The position numbers and the translations under genes are program-made. Below the pieces are notes generated by a model, which worked only from the letters and a program-made list of their open reading frames with translations, did not search any database and was not told where the DNA came from. Of a DNA stretch of 64,000 bases, positions 57,880-64,000 are shown one piece after another. The DNA is from Odontocerum albicorne. Lineage: Eukaryota; Arthropoda; Insecta; Trichoptera; Odontoceridae. The stretch covers positions 11,247,606 through 11,311,605 of the forward strand of contig OX463859.1 in NCBI GenBank assembly GCA_949825065.1. The letters run 5' to 3'. Positions within the stretch are counted from its first letter, which is position 1. The number at the start of each line of letters is the position of its first letter.

Positions 57880-58040
57880 CAATAAACAGATACCTCACCT
57901 GCCACGTCCAATGTATGATCAGGCGATGTTCCAACTTAAATTTCATACCACATCTCTCAGAAGTCGATGTTCCTGGGCATCGTAGTCAAGGATTTCGAAC
58001 CGGCGACCTTCCGCACGGAAGCCTAGTGTATTACTCCGCG
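57880..58040 (-). repeat. second tRNA-derived SINE
   Basis: The minus strand reads CCGCGGAGTAATACACTAGG then CCGTGCGGAAGGTCGCCGG and TTCGAAATCC, a good B box (GGTTCGAAATCC), preceded by an A-box-like region. A different body follows (CATCTCTCAG on the plus strand). Confidence 0.6.
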
Positions 58041-58051
58041 GGCATGTATAA

Positions 58052-58235
58052 TAATTTATTTATTTATTTAATTAACGACACAACAGTGTCTTTATGTACA
58101 AATGAACATGTGACAGATTATACAAGTACTTAAAATTATTGACAAATAATACAACTTTATCTTAAACTAACATGAAGATATAAAAAGCTGTAGTAATAAT
58201 AAATTACAGTCATTGTTTTAAAATTATTTAATAAT
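58052..58235 (-). repeat. short retroposon also found inside the Helitron
   Basis: This is the reverse complement of 10310-10440 and 10900-11020 (AATTTTAAGTACTTGTATAA, CATGTTCATTTGTA). It has a TAAATAAATAAATTA-type tail. It is free of Helitron sequence, so it is an independent mobile unit. Confidence 0.75.
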
Positions 58236-58239
58236 CTTT

Positions 58240-58420
58240 GAAAATTTTATGGATAGATATTGAAATATAGAAAACATATGGCCTCATTAGTAGAACGAGA
58301 TGCAAGTTGCTTTGCAGAATTAAAACCTTCATACATGTTGATGCAGGGTTACTCAACTCCAGAGGCAAAGTATTGTCCTTAATGTTTTGTTTACATTACG
58401 TAATTTATATTAATTGAATG
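58240..58420 (+). repeat. dispersed repeat, copy 2
   Basis: Second copy of 42050-42200. Confidence 0.65.
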
Positions 58421-58462
58421 ATTTGAGCGAACATGTAACTCCCTTTATATACTTTTGTCGTG

Positions 58463-58530
58463 TTGGTCGGAAGAGTGCCATCAGGCAATAAACCTTCCAG
58501 ATTGTTATACAATGAAATGTTAAATAAATT
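58463..58530 (+). repeat. LINE/SINE tail
   Basis: GTTGGTCGGAAGAGTGCCAT, then a CAATGAAATGTTAAATAAAT tail, like 4350-4445. Confidence 0.5.
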
Positions 58531-59235
58531 CATTCGTATTTTCAATGATACCAAACAACTTGTGTGACTTGAAGATTGATTGATTGTTTTTCAATCGAAG
58601 CTTTCGAGTTTAATTTTAATAAATAATAAATTGCTATAGTCTGTTTTTCATAATTAAGTGGAGGCCGTGGTCTGGCGGTTAACATTTATGCGAAGGTTTG
58701 ATTACTGGCGGTTTCCCTCTGAGACTATTTAAATCAATTTATAATCTTATTAAGCAACAAAATTAACATGATATTAAAATCTTCTGAACAAAATGCTGCA
58801 GCTGAATGAACCTGCCAATCGTCTTGGAAGTTTAAGGTCTTCTAATTTCCTTGGCAACGGAACTTTGGGCTTGATTTTTCATGATAGGGATCATCTCTGA
58901 AATGCAAGAGCTTGGACATAATAAACCAATAAACGCATGGACTGATTTTCTTCAAAATATGGCTAACAATAATACTCGATGACAAAGGATAACCTATTGT
59001 ATCATACATTGTATGGTTTAATATTTTCGTTGTACATAGCCTTGCGGGCATGCGGCCATCTTTTCTAACTAACCAGATAGATAATAAAGAGACGTTAATT
59101 GTAAACCAGACTTGAGTTCTAGTCAGAGCTTTAACTATTCTCTGATGAGTCGGAAGAAATTTCCACTTCAAAATAGCCCTGCATAACAAATCGATAAATA
59201 ATTCCCTGGACTTACTACTAAAACTACTAAAAACT
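58531..59235. other. no gene seen
   Basis: AT-rich sequence specific to unit 3 between repeats. The minus-strand frame 59309-58842 (155 codons) enters from the mariner end and has no recognisable domain. Confidence 0.45.
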
Positions 59236-59239
59236 ACTA

Positions 59240-60313
59240 AAACAACATTTTTTTGCAAAAAATCTTCTTTATTCATCAACATAGTCTCCTTCAAGAGCGA
59301 TACATTCATACACCTACGCTTTCCTTACTTTTCTATGCCAGCCGTGTAGATCTATTTATCTTTGGTTTCAAAATAGGCGTTAGTTTCGGCAATCCCTTCT
59401 TCATTGGAGCCAAATCTCTTTCCCTGGAGCATCTTTTTGAGGTCTGCGAACAGCCAATAGTCGCCGTGGGCACAATCTGGAGAATATGGTGGGTGCAGAA
59501 GTAATTCGAAGTTCAACTCATGTAAATGGGCCATCATTACCATCGTTTTGTGACACGGTGCATTGTCCTGATGAAAGAGAACTTTTTTCTTCTTCATATG
59601 GGGCCGTTTTTTGCAATTTCTGCCTTCAAACGCTCCAACAACGCTATATAATATTTGCTATTGATGATTTTTCCCTTTTCAAGGGGATCGATGAATATTA
59701 TACCATGCGCATTCTAAAATACGGAGGCCATCCCTTCCCGGCCGACTTTTTGGTCGCTTCAGACGACTTTCACCGGCTGCTCTCCACTCAGCTGACTGCC
59801 GATTTGATTCCGGAGTATAGTGGTGGATCCAAGTTTCACCCATCGTCACATACCGACGCAAAAACTCCTGTTTATTTCGCGTAAACAGTGCCAAACAGCG
59901 CTCTGAATCATCGGTGCGTTGTTGTTTCTGTTCCATTGTGAGCAAACGCGGCATCCATTTCGAAAAAAGCTTTTTCATGACCAAATGTTCATGCAAAATA
60001 GTGTAAACACTACCAAATGATATTTTCAGGATGTCAGCTATCTCACGCAACTTTACTTTGCGATTTTCCATCACGATTTTGAGTTTTTTTTAATGTTTTC
60101 TGGTGTAACAGTCTCATTTGGACGACCAGAGCGTTCAGCATAATTTATTTTGTGTCTGTACGACCGCGTTTGAAATCATTATAGGACCGAAAAATTGTTG
60201 TTTTCGACGGACTAGAGCCCGGATAACACTTTTCAATCCATTGCTGAGTTTGAACGCTATTTTTCCCATTAAAAAGCAATGAAAAATCAACACACGAAAT
60301 TCATTTTTTCCAT
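59240..60313 (-). pseudogene. irritans-like mariner transposase, broken
   Basis: The minus strand starts MEKMNFVC* at 60313 and has AERSGRPNETVTPENIKK, KVKLREIADILKISFGSVY, then QKQQRTDDSERCLALFTRN and YVTMGETWIHHYTPESNRQS. After a frameshift it gives KKKKVLFHQDNAPCH and LHPPYSPDCAHGDYWLF, then GKRFGSNEEGIAETNAYF. The spacing HQD to GDY is 34 residues (DD34D). The first catalytic Asp of MDETW is Gly here, and stops lie in the N-terminus, so it is inactive. Terminal inverted repeats could not be matched. Inserted in unit 3 only. Confidence 0.87.
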
Positions 60314-60778
60314 TGTTTTGAAAATAGCAAAAGTAGCGTCACTAAAATCACTATAACTCAATGTCAGAATGTCATAAAAGTTTGACATGTAACTTCTAAA
60401 GGCTGGTACTAACTGAGAATGGTATGGATTTGTTATTAGAGGCGCCATATGTTGGTTAGTCGCGAGAACTGTTGATTAATACCTTATGTATATTATGTTA
60501 TGCCTGGAATGAAAGTATAATACAATGTCAAACAATTGAATCAACAATTAAAGTTTATCGATTGATTCCTCATACACATGTACCCATTGGGGTAGGAGCG
60601 CAACTTCATTTTGTCCTGTTTTCATACAAAACATTCTTCTGTACAACCACATTTCAGATTCTTCAAACTCTTGAATCGTAACTTCTCCAAATGTACAAAC
60701 ACCATATGTTATAACAGAGAAGACAATACTTCATCATAATTATTAAAAACCAAAATAACCGTCATGAAAAAAATATTA

Positions 60779-60960
60779 TGTATCTATGTTACTTATCGTT
60801 TCAAAGGTTGTCAAGGATAATGTGGTCGAGTTTCGAGCTAGAGCGCCCTTGAGGAGAGTTTGCTCTCATAACGGCGCAACATAAATTGTAATTTTATTGT
60901 AAATATTAATTTACACCTTTCAAGTTGTCGGTTGCCCTGTTTTAAACATCGTTATCTGAT
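60779..60960. other. unit 3 backbone resumes
   Basis: CTAGAGCGCCCTTGAGGA and CACCTTTCAAGTTGTCGG match 23300-23400 in unit 1. Confidence 0.65.
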
Positions 60961-61350
60961 ATTTTTCTATTTATTCGTTCTACATGCCCAAACTGTCTCA
61001 GAGTGCTCTTCTCGATCTAACTCAACAAATTAGCCTTAAGTTCACATTCATTCCTAATCACTGAATTCGGTATGCTGTCAACCATTATTACACTATGTAT
61101 TCTTCTCAGTGCACTCATTTCTTCAGCATTTATTCGACTTCACTCCCTGAAGTAATACTTCACTAACTGCAAATTCCTCAAATCTTTCTAATCTTCCATT
61201 GCTCACCGTATCATATGGTATTTACTTTTCCTGTCATACTTTTCTATCACCATGTCATAAGATTTCGCAGCATTCATTCTCAAATCTTTCTCTACACATA
61301 TCTCTTACAATTTGCTTCTTATAATTCACAATTCATTCTCATTCTTCGCT
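60960..61350 (-). mobile_element. RTE-like LINE relic, unit 3
   Basis: Sister of 24500-25150 (TTTATTCGTTCTACATGCCC). Confidence 0.55.
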
Positions 61351-61469
61351 AGACGCTAGCATGTCCTAATTTTTATGCCACCCGTGGAATCTTGTTGTAC
61401 CCCAAACGAGAATCTACGTAAATATTAACCAACCATGGTGACATAACACATCCTTTCTATACCCTTGGA

Positions 61470-61740
61470 AAACTCACCGGACACACCGTTATATTAGATC
61501 CGTTGACACACCGATGTGAGACAATCGGTGCACACCGGCATGTTTCTTTTTTTCTAATTTTGAAAGAATAGATATGACCAAAGTCATAGTTATCCTTATG
61601 CCCACGAACACTAGCCGGAAAAAATGTCTGTGTCATTCGAGGAGAGTAGCACAGCGCGGGGTTTGAACCGGTGATTTTCTGCATGGAAGTGTAGTGCGTT
61701 TCCGCGCAGCCATGTACATCATCCGAGTCTTTCGACATCT
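61470..61740 (-). repeat. tRNA-headed SINE, unit 3, second copy (best preserved)
   Basis: The minus strand reads GGCTGCGCGGAAACGCACTA, then TTCCATGCAGAAAATCACCG and GGTTCAAACCC (B box), then the body shared with 37560-37815. The position is equivalent to 25245-25465 in unit 1. Confidence 0.65.
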
Positions 61741-62276
61741 ACGAGTATCTGACCTACAAAAAAATATTTTGTTCACAGCATGTTCACAGCATGTCAAATT
61801 GTTCACAGCATGTCAAATTTAATATTTTTGTTGAAAAGCCACTGTTTCATTTATTTTTCAATGGTGAGGTCAATAATATTTGGTTTTCGAACAAGTTAAG
61901 TACATTTCTTTGAAATATTTTTTATTGGAATATCCTTTCCGTTAAATGATTTCCAAAATCATACTCACGGAAATTATTTTCATACAATGCTGACAACGAA
62001 TATAGTATATGAGTTGCATAGTGTTTTTGTCGTCATAATAATCCCCCAGACAAGGCTTTGTTATTGACATTATGAAATAATGTAAAGAACAAAATTACCG
62101 AGGTGTTATAATGTTGAAAATTATCTAAAAACCAGAACATTAATCATGCAATAAAACGAAAGCATAATTAAGACGAAAGTTTACAAACAATTCCTGGTGG
62201 TTAAAACACACATTTCGTCACGCCTTTTCCCTGCCAGACTCTCATCGAAATTCTCATATTTTACATTCCCTTATTT
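61741..62276. other. unit backbone, no gene seen
   Basis: Backbone shared with 25470-25970 and 37820-38300, with TTGGTTTTCGAACAAG as an anchor also present in unit 0 (7399). Confidence 0.55.
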
Positions 62277-62504
62277 CAACGGTCGTCCATTAGCACCACT
62301 TCGTGCCAAACGTACAACGGCCGTCCATTAGCACCACTTCGTACCAAACGTACAACGGCCGTCCATTAGCACCACTTCGTATCAAACGTACAACGGCCGT
62401 CCATTAGCACCACTTCGTACCAAACGTACAACGGCCGTCCATTAGCACCACTTCGTACCAAACGTACAACGGCCGTCCATTAGCACCACTTCGTACCAAA
62501 CGTA
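62277..62504. repeat. 38-bp minisatellite, six units
   Basis: Six contiguous units of CAACGGCCGTCCATTAGCAC followed by CACTTCGTACCAAACGTA, starting at 62277 and every 38 bases. Unit 2 has one degenerate copy near 38360. Units abut without spacers. Confidence 0.97.
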
Positions 62505-62740
62505 CAATTTTAATTTGTTTTGTTAGTATTCGTTTGTCCTCAATACCGTAAATATTTTAAGATGTCTTTCTTTGTCGTACTTAATTCATTCATTTCTATG
62601 GTATCGCTTAACATACGAGTAAATCAAATTTATCAACTTATCAAATATACACTTTTAATTTTTTTTGTTAGTATTTGTTTGTTATTCATTCCCAAACTAT
62701 TTGAGAGTGCCCCTCTGTCTCCTACCTCTTTCATCCCTTT

Positions 62741-63121
62741 TTATGGTATATAATCCTCAACATATATTTTTTCATCGTACAAATATGTCGAGGAGTGTGA
62801 CCGCGATACAATATTGTCACCAGCCTCAGTAATCGTACAAATATGTCGAGGCGTGTGACCGCGATACAATATTGTCATCAGCCTCAGTAATCGAGCCTTC
62901 GGGTCGAGAACCACTTGAGTAGGTAAGTACAGTTCGCTACAGTACGTGTCTGAAATACTACCGCACATGGACAGGTTACAACATTCGCACACTTCTAACA
63001 GATACGAATATTGATATAAAAAACTCTTATTATGTGTTATATGAAAAACATCAGCAATTAGACGACTGTATGTTTTAAAAATATTCGCCATTCCAAAGCC
63101 AATCTCGAGCTGCTCGTCCAC
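62741..63121 (-). repeat. dispersed repeat with open frame, partner of 7440-7680
   Basis: The minus-strand frame of 126 codons reads MDEQLEIGFGMANIFKTYSR, then CGSISDTYCSELYLPTQVV, DPKARLLRLMTILYRGHTPR. It aligns with the frame at 7475-7672. The block is an insertion relative to unit 2 (38390). Its distal part holds a 58-bp tandem duplication (62774-62889, ATCGTACAAATATGTCGAGG). Unknown function; no domain recognised. Confidence 0.5.
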
Positions 63122-63399
63122 GCCGATCCTGTCATATTCTATGAGAGAACAGCCCGACCCTATATGCGCAGACCCTCCCGTACGTTCACCTCATCTACAA
63201 ATCACATGCTCGACAGGACTTTGTTTTTAGTTGAAGCGTTACAAAACCGAGATAAAGTGACATTTGTTTTTGTAGTAGTATACAAAAAAAAGATTAAATA
63301 AACAAAAGATCAGTATGATTTTGAAATTTTCAAACGAACCCTCAAGAATGAAAATAATTCAATACTTATTTTAAAACAAAACTTGTTGAGAATCTGACT

Positions 63400-64000
63400 A
63401 TACTCCGAAAGACTGGAACAGTGCAGTGATGATTCCGCTATTTAAAGGGAAGGGTGCAAGAATGGAGTGTGGAAATCACAGAGCCATTCATTCGAGTAAT
63501 GGAGTGTAGTAATTAAACTTTATGAAAAAATTTGATAAAAATACTAAGAAGAAAAACTAATAACAAAGTATGGGATCCTCTGAATGCCTTTCTAAGTAGA
63601 GGATAGTCAGTGGAACGAGATAAGGACAAGCTATGGAACATATATAACGAAGAAGATTTGGAATGTAAAGTTATACGTAGTATTGCGTCATTATACCCCG
63701 AAAGAAGAGCACGTGTTCGAGGGAATGGTACCTTGTCTGAATGGATACATTTTTCGAAAGGAGGAAAATTTGTTGTGTTGGCAGAAAGTAAAGAGTAATG
63801 GAGGAGTTTGATAAGTAAATTGTATGAGATATGCAAAAAAAAAGATCTGAAAGTGAATGTTGCAAAAGCCGAATCAGTGGTGACAGAAAAGTGTGAAAGG
63901 AAAGTCAATGCAACATATGGGTGAATAATGAAAGATTGGAAAATGTTGAAGAGTTATTATTTGGCTAGTATTTTCTCAGATAATGGAAGAGTTCAGAAAG
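63400..64000 (+). mobile_element. RTE-like LINE RT relic, unit 3, runs off right edge
   Basis: Sister of 25971-26960 and 38700-39600: VIRSIASLYPERRARVRGNG, TLSEWIHFSKGG, then a deletion straight to VVLAESKE, KLYEICKKKDLKVNVAKA, and LASIFSDNGRVQ at the edge. Confidence 0.75.

Noticed and set aside
57880..58040. Functional tRNA gene
   Set aside because: Only the internal promoter-like boxes are readable; no complete cloverleaf can be formed, and the sequence is followed by a SINE-like body.
58842..59309. 155-codon minus-strand frame as a host gene
   Set aside because: Its start lies in the end of the mariner relic, it has no recognised domain and no counterpart in the sister units.
62277..62504. 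CRISPR-like array of six 38-bp repeats
   Set aside because: The units abut directly with no spacers, and the setting is a eukaryotic repeat region; it is a minisatellite.

Overview
The window looks like AT-rich, repeat-dense insect nuclear DNA, most likely from a moth or butterfly. Genes are split by short introns with GT..AG borders. The repeat mix (Helitron with a CTAG end, irritans- and mauritiana-like mariner relics, piggyBac, pogo, hAT, Harbinger-like MITE, Jockey/CR1-like and RTE-like LINEs, tRNA-headed SINEs) is typical of Lepidoptera, but no sequence here fixes the order with certainty. The only host genes I can support are secreted neutral lipases of the pancreatic-lipase (alpha/beta hydrolase) family.

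The backbone is a tandem array of four paralogous units, all on the minus strand for the lipase gene. Using one homologous anchor point (9181/14301, about 27232, about 39790), the units are: unit 0 (1-9181, holding only exon 1 of a lipase whose other exons lie off the left edge), unit 1 (14301-27231, intact 5-exon lipase, 336 aa), unit 2 (27232-39789, 5-exon lipase broken by one in-frame TAG), and unit 3 (39790 to the right edge, intact 5-exon lipase, 349 aa, plus a 3' fragment of a further copy). Without insertions a unit is about 12.5-13 kb. Shared non-coding DNA lies upstream (3'UTR-side minisatellite, LINE relics, SINE, an open frame of about 70-76 codons) and has diverged in step with the genes.

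The units differ mainly by later insertions, several of which have a precise empty site in a sister unit. Unit 0 carries the hAT MITE (1615-1803), a 963-bp element with 31-bp inverted ends (4638-5600), a deleted mariner (8208-8970) and a 5.1-kb Helitron (9182-14300). Unit 1 carries an RT fragment (23640-24490) and an unexplained 740-bp insertion in intron 3. Unit 2 carries a TTAA-flanked piggyBac-like MITE in intron 4 and an unexplained segment in intron 1. Unit 3 carries a hAT remnant, a nested LINE cluster with an inverted repeat (42373-46600), a Harbinger-like MITE, a solo LTR in intron 4, a 132-bp-arm hairpin in intron 3, a piggyBac interrupted by a complete pogo element (about 52892-56676), and a second mariner relic.

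A repeated theme is local tandem amplification: different short segments that are single copy in the sister units have become minisatellites in one unit (94 bp x5, 71 bp x5, 38 bp x6, 35 bp x3), besides a variable array of about 32 bp just downstream of each lipase. I found no tRNA, rRNA, CRISPR or prokaryotic features. The most noteworthy items are the lipase array with copies at different stages of decay, the intronic near-perfect hairpin, and the paralog-confirmed insertion sites.
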